From contig CAIQWB010000124.1 of the NCBI GenBank assembly GCA_903875465.1, forward strand, positions 1 through 58,682: 58,682 nucleotides of DNA, given 5' to 3'. Made by a program: the position numbers and the translations under genes. Positions 44,776-54,500 of the stretch are shown here, one piece after another. Source of the stretch: an uncultured Verrucomicrobia subdivision 3 bacterium. GTDB lineage: Bacteria > Verrucomicrobiota > Verrucomicrobiia > Limisphaerales > UBA11358. The stretch's first letter is position 1, and each line of letters opens with the position of its first letter. The notes beneath the pieces are model-generated. The model was not told the origin of the DNA. It made no database searches and worked only from the letters and a program-made list of their open reading frames with translations.

Positions 44776-45365
44776 GATTCTTTTTGCCAGGCGGCGAGCA
44801 ACGACGCCATTTTGCGGCGGGCATAAAATAGCCGCGACATCACGGTGCCCAGCGAACAGCCCATGGTTTTGGCAATGTCTTTGTAGTCCATTTCCTCAAA
44901 TTCGTGCAAGATTAAAACCGTCCGGTGGTCGACCGAAAGCTGGTCCAAGGCTGCGTCAATGACCCGGCGCAGTTCCCGCCGTTCAAGGCCGGCCGTTGGA
45001 TTTTCCGTGATCACCGGCAGGTCTGGTTCGCGGCCTTCGTGGGCCTCGGTCAGAGCCTCCAGTGAATCTGTGCGCTGCCGTTTTTGGCGCCGCAGATGGT
45101 CCAGAGAGAGGTTGATGACAATCCGCGTCATCCAGGTGGCAAACCCCGCCTCGCCTTGGAATTGCTGCAACCGCTGCCAGCCTTTGACCCAGGCGGTCTG
45201 GGATAATTCCAGAGCCTCATCCTCGTTTCGGGTCAGGCTCAGAGCGCGGGCAAAAATTTTGTCCCGATGGCGCGCCACCAATTCCTCAAACGCAGCCAAG
45301 TCACCAGAACGGGCCAGACTCACCAATTCGCGGTCATCAATCGTGCTGTAATCAGTGCCCGACAT
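44772..45365 (-). CDS. ECF RNA polymerase sigma factor
   Basis: 197 residues. Region 2 spans LVARHRDKIFARALSLTRNE to FATWMTRIVINLSLDHLRR (RNA polymerase and -10 binding). Region 4 spans LDQLSVDHRTVLILHEFEEM to GCSLGTVMSRLFYARRKM, the helix-turn-helix for the -35. I use the ATG at 45365; the open frame extends to 45656 but overlaps hisB on the same strand, so the longer form is unlikely. It follows hisB by 34 bp and is coupled to the anti-sigma gene. Co-transcription with hisB is possible but may be accidental. Confidence 0.9.
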   Translation of the reverse strand: MSGTDYSTIDDRELVSLARSGDLAAFEELVARHRDKIFARALSLTRNEDEALELSQTAWVKGWQRLQQFQGEAGFATWMTRIVINLSLDHLRRQKRQRTDSLEALTEAHEGREPDLPVITENPTAGLERRELRRVIDAALDQLSVDHRTVLILHEFEEMDYKDIAKTMGCSLGTVMSRLFYARRKMASLLAAWQKES

Positions 45366-45399
45366 ATTGGACGACGGCGCGGGAGGTTTATTCAACCAT

Positions 45400-46062
45400 T
45401 TATAATTTACCTTTGGTGCTCGGTAGGAGACCGGCAATGCGCGGGTCGCGCTGGCAGGCGGCATCCGTGGCCCGCGCAAATGCCTTGAAGAGAGCTTCCA
45501 CAATGTGGTGCGGTTCGTCGCCGTAGAGCAATTCCAGATGGAGATTACAACGGGCCTCGTTGGCAAAGCCTTGGAAAAATTCCCGGGCCAGGCCAAAGCG
45601 GAAGGCACTGGAAACGTCCTGGGTTTTTTCGGCGGCGGTGATTTGCTTCTGGGCAAAGGTATTCAGGCCTTTCCACACCAAATAGGACCGGCCGCTGAAA
45701 TCGATGACGCACCGGGCCAGGCACTCGTCCATGGGCACGTAGGCCTCGCCGGTGAAGGGGTTTTGGGGATGAAACCCCGCGCCATAGCGTCGCAACCCGC
45801 GCTTGTCGCCCAACGCTTGGAGGATGGCCTGCCCCAGGGCGATGCCGCAATCCTCGACCGTGTGGTGTGCATCCACCTCCAGATCCCCTTTGCACGTGAG
45901 TTTCAAGTCCATCGTGGCGTGCTTGGCGAACAAGGTCAGCATGTGGTCGAAAAATGGGATGCCCGTTTTGATGCGCGATTTGCCGGTGCCGTCCAGATCG
46001 AGCTGGATGGCAATGCGGGTTTCCTTGGTTTCGCGTTTGAGACTGGCCGACCGGAGGTTCAT
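45400..46062 (-). CDS. hisB: imidazoleglycerol-phosphate dehydratase
   Basis: Dehydrates imidazoleglycerol phosphate to imidazoleacetol phosphate in histidine synthesis. 220 residues, monofunctional (no HisN phosphatase part). Manganese-binding motifs are FFDHMLTLFAKH, DAHHTVEDCGIALGQA and, in the second repeat, DEPHHIVEALFKAFARA. The first 12 residues are a little longer than usual. It starts 87 bp after the end of the prepilin gene, whose terminator intervenes. No other his gene is in the window. Confidence 0.95.
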   Translation of the reverse strand: MNLRSASLKRETKETRIAIQLDLDGTGKSRIKTGIPFFDHMLTLFAKHATMDLKLTCKGDLEVDAHHTVEDCGIALGQAILQALGDKRGLRRYGAGFHPQNPFTGEAYVPMDECLARCVIDFSGRSYLVWKGLNTFAQKQITAAEKTQDVSSAFRFGLAREFFQGFANEARCNLHLELLYGDEPHHIVEALFKAFARATDAACQRDPRIAGLLPSTKGKL

Positions 46063-46088
46063 ATCAGTGTGAGCTATGCAACGAGTTG

Positions 46089-46129
46089 GAAAAAAGCAAA
46101 GAGCAATTGCATGGTTTACGCAATTGCTC
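46089..46129 (-). terminator. rho-independent terminator of the prepilin gene
   Basis: On the minus strand GAGCAATTGC and GCAATTGCTC form a perfect 10-bp stem (46129-46120 with 46110-46101, 9-base loop) followed by TTTGCTTTTTT. It lies just upstream of the hisB start. Confidence 0.8.
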
Positions 46130-46149
46130 CCCGTGGTTGATGGTTCAAT

Positions 46150-46530
46150 TTATTGCCCGGGGACGGCGGCCCCCGGAGTAGCGGTGCCGCTGTGCACCGA
46201 GCAGGTGGCGCGCACGCTCAGGGAGTTAATGGTGTAGGTCCCGCCGCTGGGGCAGGTGGGGAAGGCATTGTTTTTCAAGTGCACCTTCAAATCTTCCTCG
46301 GAGGCCACGTCATTGTCGCCTTTTTTGCTTTCGAGCATCCACATTTGCTTCGCCCCTTCGATGGCTTCGATGTTCATCTGGCAGGTTTGGCCTTTGGCCG
46401 TTTTAATGGCGTGATTGATACCCACCGTGGCCACGCTCATCAGCAAGCCGATGATGGCCACCACCACCATGATTTCCACCAGCGTAAAACCGCTACGGCG
46501 GAGATTGTTCGTCATTTTCATTAGTTTCAT
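46150..46530 (-). CDS. type II/IV prepilin-like protein
   Basis: 126 residues. A short basic leader (MKLMKMTNNLRRSG) ends at G/F, then FTLVEIMVVVAIIGLLMSVA, the class III prepilin helix with Glu at +5. The mature part has CQMNIEAIEGAKQMWMLE and a late CPSGGTYTINSL...ATC, a cysteine-bounded small domain typical of pseudopilins in Verrucomicrobiota. Three start codons lie within 16 residues; I give the longest. Preceded by a good promoter with a hairpin and followed by a terminator, it appears monocistronic and may be an abundant pilus or secretion pseudopilus subunit. Confidence 0.88.
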   Translation of the reverse strand: MKLMKMTNNLRRSGFTLVEIMVVVAIIGLLMSVATVGINHAIKTAKGQTCQMNIEAIEGAKQMWMLESKKGDNDVASEEDLKVHLKNNAFPTCPSGGTYTINSLSVRATCSVHSGTATPGAAVPGQ

Positions 46531-46580
46531 ACCATTATTTTCCTGCCAATTTTAACTTGCCGGACGGCCGGCAGCATTGC

Positions 46581-46637
46581 GCACATTGTTAATGTGCGGC
46601 GATGGTTTATTCTAGCAATCGCGGCGGCAAAGTCCAA
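46581..46637 (-). promoter_or_regulatory. promoter of the prepilin gene with downstream hairpin
   Basis: TTGGAC (46637-46632), 17-bp spacer, TAGAAT (46614-46609). The predicted start is near 46602. GCACATT-AAC-AATGTGC (46597-46581) directly follows, so the 5' end of the mRNA would carry a 7-bp hairpin, as an operator or stabilising structure. Nothing else is evident in 46531-46818. Confidence 0.6.
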
Positions 46638-46818
46638 TGCGTTTCCCGGTTCGAAGCGGCCCCGGCCGCAACTATTCACAATGATAAAACAAGGCAATCG
46701 GTAAAAAGTTGCGATTTTCGCCCGCTCTTGTAGCGTCTGGGCTGACTGGCCGATGGTTTCCGCCAAGACGAAAGTGTTTTTCCGACAGCCAGTAATCTGT
46801 TTTATCCATATCATTGCT

Positions 46819-47220
46819 ATGACCCGATGCTATTGTTTTGTGCTGTTTTGGCTGGCCCGCGTGGCAGGTCTCATTGGTTTGGTGGCCGGTGGCAAGTCTT
46901 TGGTTAAATACGCGCTGGCGCGGCTCAAAGATCCCTATTTCGATTCCTTTTCCTACAATGACCTGGTGTTTTCGGGCGGGGTGATTTTTTTATTGTCCTT
47001 GCTGGTTTTGATTTTGGTGGAGTTGGGCAAAAACGTGGGGCGGACATCGCCGGTACAGCCGGTTGGGGCGACCAGCGCATCCGTACCAGGAAGTGGGGCA
47101 GAGGACCAAGCCACCATGACGAACCGGGCGGCGGGGGCCAAGGCGGAGGCTGTGCTGGTGGTGACGGAGGCATCGCCAGATGCTAAATTGGCGCGGCTGC
47201 TGAAGCAACATGAGGATTGA
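46819..47220 (+). CDS. small two-helix membrane protein of unknown function
   Basis: 133 residues. Two hydrophobic segments, at about 5-25 (CFVLFWLARVAGLIGLVAGG) and 51-68 (VFSGGVIFLLSLLVLILVEL), are followed by a 65-residue Ala/Thr/Gly-rich tail, probably disordered. I start at the ATG at 46819; an upstream in-frame alternative at 46753 would add 22 residues. No family is recognised. It diverges from the prepilin gene and is followed by a long intergenic region. Confidence 0.55.
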   Translation: MTRCYCFVLFWLARVAGLIGLVAGGKSLVKYALARLKDPYFDSFSYNDLVFSGGVIFLLSLLVLILVELGKNVGRTSPVQPVGATSASVPGSGAEDQATMTNRAAGAKAEAVLVVTEASPDAKLARLLKQHED

Positions 47221-47385
47221 GGGGGTGGTTTTCAGTTGGGGCAAGGTTTTTTGTTTGCCATGCAATTGACTGGTGTTCGCCTTCGTTCGGAGTTTTGGCG
47301 AACAGGCCATTCTTCGCGGGGAGCCAAGGTGGGCTGGGATTTCCGGGGCCCGGCCGGGGTAAAGCCACGGCTTTAGGCTATTTTT

Positions 47386-47970
47386 GGCGCCCACCCAGTC
47401 GGTTAGACGGCCGTGAGGGGGGCTTTACCACGCTGGACGGCGGAGGGGAACAAGTCCAAAGTCTCAGTTCCCCTGTCACAACCTGGCAAAGGCACGATTA
47501 GGTGCGATTTACCGCGATTTACCCACACGCCGGGGCGGGGTGGCGCAGGCTTGCAGGTCCGGGGTTGTCACCAGTCAGGGGCAGGGTGCAGTCTGGGGAA
47601 AGAGGGGCCAGCGGGACGGAGCGTTGAGTTTTTTTCTTTTTTTCTTTGGCCGGATGTACCCGGATCTACTCGGATGTAGTCGGATACGGCTGGGGGGCCG
47701 GCGCATGGAGGCTCATTATTTGGGTCTCCGCTTTGAGTTGTCAAAGAACTGACTGCCGCCGCACGCACCGTGGTGGACCCATTAGCGCGGCATGGGTGAC
47801 TGGGCCAAGCAACCTTTTGCTGATGGGCGGGCGTTCGCGCGGAAAAATGGTGCGACGCAAGGTGGTCATCTGGCCCGGGTGGAGGGGCGGAAAAATCACC
47901 CGGTCTAAACCACTCTCTTGATGAGTATATGGCAGCGGGGGGATTTTGTCAAATGGAGGCGGTGCCGGAA
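47386..47970. repeat. interspersed intergenic element, copy B
   Basis: Second copy of the element described at 870-1657, in the same orientation. It has GGCAAAGGCACGATTA (47485-47500), a T-rich run, four GGAT units with exact period 10 (47652, 47662, 47672, 47682), TGTCAAAGAAC (47739) and the promoter-bearing block 47899-47970. The neighbouring genes differ from those of copy A, so the element itself is the conserved unit. The stretch 47221-47385 and 47971-48060 shows only GC-rich sequence, including a tandem GGGAGGGGGCCT repeat near 47990-48010. No credible gene was found between 47221 and 48509. Confidence 0.6.
47924..47952 (-). promoter_or_regulatory. sigma70-type promoter inside element copy B
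   Basis: TTGACA (47952-47947), 17-bp spacer, TATACT (47929-47924), the same hexamers and spacing as copy A. The predicted transcript starts near 47917 and runs leftward across the period-10 array. Confidence 0.6.
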
Positions 47971-48060
47971 GCTTTTCGGCGGAAGCCTGGGAGGGGGCCT
48001 GGGAGGGGGCCTGGTCCTGGTTTGGCGGGAAATTGTAAAATAGCCGAAAATACCATAAAA

Positions 48061-48222
48061 CCCGAACTCCGAAATTAAAACGGCCGGTCGGCATCAATCT
48101 CTTGGGCATAAACGCTTTGGAAAAATCTCACCAGACCACTGCGGGTATGCCGGCGATTTTTCCAAAGTGTTTCTGCTCCAACATCTTGACGCATCCCAGC
48201 CATTTTAATTTCGGAGTTCGGG
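48061..48222. mobile_element. MITE-like foldback element
   Basis: A 162-bp near-perfect palindrome. The outer arms are CCCGAACTCCGAAATTAAAA (identical at both ends, extending to 23 of 24 positions). The inner arms AACGCTTTGGAAAAATC and GATTTTTCCAAAGTGTT pair at 16 of 17 positions around a 27-base loop. TAAAA occurs directly on both sides (48056-48060 and 48223-48227), which could be a 5-bp target duplication. No transposase gene is inside. A second copy starts at 58649. A long transcribed hairpin or large REP-like element is the alternative reading. Confidence 0.7.
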
Positions 48223-48509
48223 TAAAATTGGCCGTTTTTCGATGATGGTGCGCGCAAACGGACGCCATTGGGGGAGGCTGGCGGGGGCCGGGGTGAGGAA
48301 TAATGACCAAAAATCATGGGGCACCGCAAGCCGCATTGGCGGTGCCTGGCCAGGTCGTTGGCAGGATTTTGGCGATCACGCCCCCGCCACGGCTAATCTT
48401 TTTTTGCTAATTAGTTTGCAAAAAAGGGTGGCCGCAGTTTTCATGGTATTCTCAGAATTGTATCCGGGAAGGCAAGGTGTTTCGCGGTTACTTATCCACT
48501 TAACCGACT

Positions 48510-51500
48510 ATGTACCACGAAATCGATTTCAACCGGGGCGGTTTTTTTGGATGCCGCCACCACCGGCCCGGCTTTTTGCGCACCCTCTTACTGACGCTGG
48601 CGCTATTGCCGGGTTTTACCCCGGCTGGCCGGGCGACGATCACCGCGCTGAATTACTGGCGCCAGGGTGAGAATGATCCGGGGGCGCACCCGGGGGTGGT
48701 CGCCAGCGCCACTACGGACAGCGTGGGGACCAACCCGCTCACCATGGTGGGCAGTTCGTTATATTCAGGGAATATCGCCACGGCGGCGGCCACCGCCACG
48801 GGCAGCAGCCTGGACACCTCGTTTTTTGCCAACGGGGTTTATGGCATCGGCACGCTCATTCCGGCCACCCTGCTCAATAACTTTGGCGTAGAACTATGGG
48901 TCAACCCGGCCAGCACGTCGGGAAGCCAGGCTTTGGCTTACAATGGCAGCCCGGGGAGCAGTGGCTGGGGGCTTTTTCTCATTAATGGCACGTACCAAGG
49001 GCTTTTTGGCGGGGTAACCTTCATTGGCACAGCGACGGCCACGGCCGGAACCTGGACCCATCTGGCCTTGGTAAGAAATAACGGCACGACCACGCTTTAC
49101 GTCAACGGGGTGGCCTCCGGCAGCACCAGCACGGCGGCCCCCAACCCGCCGACGGGAAACTTTGGCTTCGGGATCAATCCCAACGGGGGCGGGAACCAGT
49201 TTCTGGGTTACATGGACGAAATGCGCATTTTCACATTTACGGCCAACCAATTCAGCACCAGTGATTTGTTGATCAATGCGGGAGCGCCATTGGCCACGGT
49301 TGGGGCCGCCACCAGTATCACGGCGACCAGCGCCATCCTGAACGGCAGTGTTAATCCCAACGGGCTCGACAGCGTGAGCTATTTTGCTTACGGCAGCGGC
49401 ACTTACGGCACCCTCACGCCCAATCAGAAGGCGGCGGCGGCGAAGTCCAGCGGGGCGGTCAGTGCGGCGATTACCGGTCTGGCTCCCGGTACCAGCTATC
49501 AATATTTGGTCGTGGCGGCCAATAGTGCCGGGCAAATTTCCAGCAGCGGGACCACCTTTACCACGCTTGCCGTGGTGCCGGTGGCCACCACCGGCCAGGC
49601 GGCACCGGTTACGGGCACGGGGGCCACCCTGAAGGGCACGGTTAACCCGAATGGGGCCGCGACCACGGCCTATTTTCAATATGGGCTGACGGCGAGTTCC
49701 ACCGTGCCGAGTTTGCCGAACGGCAGTTTCGAGGCGGACACCTACACGGTTTATCCAGGTTATGCCAGTGGGAATGGCGGCGGGATCACGGGATGGACGC
49801 TTTCGGACCCGTCGCGAATCGGGATCAATCCGGCGGGAAGTTCGCCGTTTGCCGATAACGGTGCGATCCCCGACGGGGCCAATGTGGCGTTCATCCAATC
49901 CTCGGGTGTTAATGCCGTCACGCTGGCCACCACCATCACGGGGCTGGTGGTCGGACAAACTTATCTAGTGAGTTTTCTGGCCAATTCCCGGTCCGGGTTT
50001 GCCGCGCCCATGGCCGCCTGGTCCGTTAACGGGGGCAACTATGTGCCGATTACGGCCGCGCCGGCGGTGGGCGGGAGCCAAGGTTATTACTCCAACACGG
50101 GATTTTTTGTGGCGACCGCGGCCACGGCGGCCCTGGTGCTGCGGAATCAGACCAATGCCGACAGCACGGTGCTGGTGGATGCGTTTAACGTATATCAGAT
50201 AGGGGGAGGAGCCACGGTGCCCGTGGCCCTGGCCGCCACCAATGTGGCGTTGCCGGTGGCCAGTGCGGTCACCAGCCTGGCCCCGGGCACCCTCTATCAT
50301 TTTCGGCAAGTGGCGGTCAACAGCCAGGGAACCACGACCGGCAATGACCAAGTCTTTACCACGGCGGGGGGGCCAGTGATCACGTCCGCAACGGCGAGCA
50401 ACCTGACGACCAGCAACGGGGTGTTGCAGGCGGTGGTTTTTCCGGGGCAGAGCAGCACAACGGTTTATTTTAATTACGGGTTATCCACGGATTACGGATT
50501 TACCACGGGGGCAACCAACATTGGCGCCGGCAGCAGCAGCGTGAGTGGCGCGGCGCTGGCAGACAACTTGTTTGCCGGCCTGCCGTATCATTTTCAAGTG
50601 GTTGCGGCCAACAGTTCGGGAACCGCCGTCAGTCCGGATTTTACATTCACGGCACCGGGTAATTTGAGTGCCACGGTCACGACGACTAACGACAACCTGA
50701 GCGCCGGTTCCTTGCGCCAGGCCATCGCCAATGCCACCAACGGGGGCACCATCAATTTCGCCGTCACCGGCACCATCACGCTAACCAATGCGTTGCCGGC
50801 CATCTTCAAGGGCCTGACCATCAACGGTCCCGGCGCGGGCAACCTGACCATCAGCGGCAACAACCTTTACCGGATATTTTTCGTGGACGCGGGAACGAAC
50901 ACCGTTAACGTCAACAATTTAACGCTGGCCAATGGCAAAGCCCAGGGCGGCGCGGGCGGAGGTTCCTATGGCGGTGGTGGCCTCGGGGCGGGCGGTGCGC
51001 TGTTTGTCAATTCCGGATCGGTGATTGCCTCGAATCTTAATTTCACGGGAAATTCGGCGGTGGGGGGCAATGGGGCGAGCTCGGCCGGCGGGGGAACTGG
51101 CGGGGGCGGCGGGGGATTTGGCGGAGCGGGCGGCACGAGCAGCGGTGCCGGCGGTGGCGGTGGCGGCGGGTTTGCTGGAAACGGCGGCACGAAATTAGAG
51201 ACCGGAACCGGTGGGGGCGGTGGGGGCGGGTTTGGCGCCAGTGGCGGTCAGGGCCGTTTCGATGCCGGGGCCGGCGGTGGGGCGTTGCTTGCTGGGCAGG
51301 ATGGCAGTGTGGGCGTGGGCGGGACCGGCGGGGCTGGCGGCGGGGGCACGGGTGCAAACAATGTGGGTCCGCAAGGCACTGCCACCGGTGGCAGCGGCAT
51401 ATTGTTCGGCGGCGGTGGCGGTGGCGGCTACGGCATATTTGGGGCTCAGTCCGGCGGCTATGGCGGCAATGGTGGCAAATTTGGCGGGGGGGGCGGCGGC

Positions 51501-54500
51501 GGTTATTATGGCCCGGGTGGTGCCGGTGGGGATTTTGGCGGCGGGGGCGGCTCGGGTCTCAATTATTTCAACGGTTACGGCGGCGGTGGCAGTGGCGGCT
51601 TTGGTGGCGGTGGCGGTGGCGATTGGGAGTTTGGCGGCAACGGAGGATTCGGTGGCGGCGGCGGCGGCGCCATCCATTATGGCGGAATGGCGGGCGCGTT
51701 TGCGGGATACGGGAACGCAAATGGCGGCGGGGGCGGGTCGGCATTGGGTGGGGCGGCGTTTGTGCGCGCGGCCAACGGGGCGTCGATCACAATTTATAAT
51801 GCCTCCATGGACGCGGGCTTGCTTACCGGTGGTGGCAGCGCCTCCCAAGCCGGTCAGACGGCGGGCAGCTCCTTGTTTAGCCTGGGTGGAACCAATGTGA
51901 TCACGGTCGGCAGTGGAACCAATATCATTGCGGGTAGCATTGCGGAATACGGCCCCGCTGCACTCGCCAAAAACGGCGCGGGCACCCTGGTGCTTTCCGG
52001 GGCCAGCAGCTATTCCGGTCCAACCTGGATTAATGGAGGAACCCTGACGGTGGCCGGCAACATCAGTTCCAGCAGCGCACTTTATATCACCAACGGCGCA
52101 ACGCTCGGCGGCGGCGGCACGGTGGGGGCGGTTAATTTAAACACGGGCGGCACTCTGAGTCCCGGCTTGGGAACCCTGACCACGGGTAATGCCACCTGGG
52201 CGGGAGTGGCCAATTATAACTGGCAGATTTACGATGCCACTAATGCCGAAGGCCTGGGGTACGGCACCATCAAAGTGAATGGCAGCCTCGACCTTTCGGC
52301 CGTGACCACCCTCGATCTGAATCTGTGGTCGTTCGCCAACGGGGCGCCTGCGACCAACGGCAACCCGATTCATTTTCCCTCGCTGGCGGGCGGGTCCTGG
52401 ACCTTGATTCAAACCAGCGGCGGCATCACCGGTTTCAATGCGAACAAATGCGTGGTGAACAAGGCGGCGACCAATGGCACTGGTGGATTTACTAGTGGAC
52501 TGGCCCAAGTCACGTTTATCGCGAGTGTGACGGGCAGCAAGCTGGTGTTGACGCCGGTGGCCGCGCCTTTTTTGCTGGGGCAACCCGTCACGGAGATCAC
52601 CAGTTTGAACGCCCTGCTGAATGCCCAGGTTAATCCCTACAATACGAATGCAGTCCTGATATGCCTCAGCGGTCTGACCACCAACTATGGAACGACTAAT
52701 CTGATCAGCCTAGGGGCGGGGGGCGCGCCCGTCGCCGTGACTAACCGATTGACCGGGCTGGTGGCGGCCACGATGTATCATTACCGGATGATTGCCACGA
52801 ATGCAGCGGGGCTGGCCGACAGTGGCGACCAGACGTTCATTACGCCGGCCGGTCCGCCGGTGGCGGTGACGCTAGGGGCAACGAGCCCCGGCAGCAATAC
52901 GGTGTCGGTCTATGGCACGGTCAATCCGGAAAACGCGGCCGGCGGGTGGTTTTTCCAATATGGATTGACGACGAATTACGGGCTGGTCACGAGCCCCAAC
53001 GCCCTGGCTTCCGGCAGCGTGCCCGTGCGGGTGACCAACAGCCTGGCGGGACTGGACCCGGGCACCTTGTATCATTTTCAATTGGTGGCGACCAATGGCC
53101 TGGGAACACGGGGGGGCGGGGACCTGACGTTTACCAGCCCGGCGAGCCTGCCGGCCCTGGGGCAGCAGCCGCCGAGCGGCATTGGCCGCAGCAACGCCAC
53201 CCTGAATGTCCTCGTCACACCCAATGACGTGGCCACCACCGTCTTTTTTTCCTGGGGGGCAACCACCAACTATGGCATGACAAATGCATTGGTGGTGGGG
53301 AGTGGCACGGACGTGCTGCCCGTGGCCGATGCCTTGACGAACCTCGCGACCTATACCCTGTATCATTACCAAGTCACCGCCATTAATTCGGCGGGGGCCA
53401 CCACCGGCAGCGACCAAACATTTTACACGCTGGCCCCGGCGGTGAACGGACCGCTGAGCCCCGTGGCGTACTGGCACATGGGCGAGAGCGATCCGGGCGC
53501 GGCGGCGGGGACTTTGGCTGCCAGCACGCGGGATGAATTCGGCAGCAACACGCTGACGCTGAACGGAAATGGCGCTTACTATGCCGCGCAGGTGAGTGCC
53601 AACGCGGCTGGACTGGCGGGCAGCAGGCTGTCGCTCAATTTTTCCAACGGCGCCACTTACGCCACGGGTATGCAGCCCTTTCTGGCGGTGTCCAACTTTG
53701 GCGTGGAGGGCTGGTTCTATCAGACAACCACGCCCGGTTCCCAGGTGTTGTTTTACAATGGCGATCCCGGGGGCAACGGCTGGGGGGTGGGCGAAACGGC
53801 TGGCAACTATGAAATTCTCCTGGGCAACGTGGTGTTTTATCCCACCCCCGCCGCGGCGGGTTTAAATGGCTGGACCCATCTGGCTTTGGTTTGCGAGGGC
53901 GGGATGGCCACGTTATATACCAATGGCATCGTGGCGGGCACCGTGGCCGCCACTCCCAATCCGCCGACCGGCAGCTTTGCCCTCGGCGCGACCCCCGGGG
54001 GGGGCAATATTTTCACCGGGTTCATGGACGAAGTGCGGGTGTTCACTTTTGCCACCGGCACCTTTGCGACCAACTACCTGCTGTTGAATGTGCCGTTGAA
54101 ACTCGCTCAGTTCAGCCAGGTTTTGGCCAGCGCCATCAGCAACACGGGCGCGACCTTGAAGGCCACGGTGACGGGCAACGGACCCGCCGGGGCCGGGGTG
54201 CAGGCATGGTTCCAATACGGACTGACCACCAATTATGACCGGGTCACGATTACCAATACGATCGCGGCCAGCCCGGCGCAACCCATCGCCACGGCCCTGT
54301 CCGGATTGCAGATCAATACCGTGTATCACTATCGCGTCGTGGCAAACAACGGCACGGGCGTGAGCAGCAGTGACGACATGACCTTCTTGACGCAGGTGCT
54401 GGCGCCCACGGTGACGGTGCAGCCGGTCAGCAGTTTCCCGGTCACCAATGCCACGCTCAATGCGCTGATCAATCCGAACGAAGCCGCCACGACGGTTTAT

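Noticed and set aside
45366-45656. Extension of the sigma factor to a start at 45656
   Set aside because: Would overlap hisB in another frame of the same strand and add 97 residues with no homology; the ATG at 45365 gives a normal ECF length.
48242-48670. Open frame before the giant protein
   Set aside because: Overlaps the certain start and signal peptide of the giant protein and has no recognisable features.
50940-51760. Glycine-codon microsatellite-like repeats resembling a tandem array or CRISPR
   Set aside because: Irregular GGC/GGT/GGG codon runs in one open frame, without constant repeats and spacers; they encode the Gly-rich region of the giant protein.
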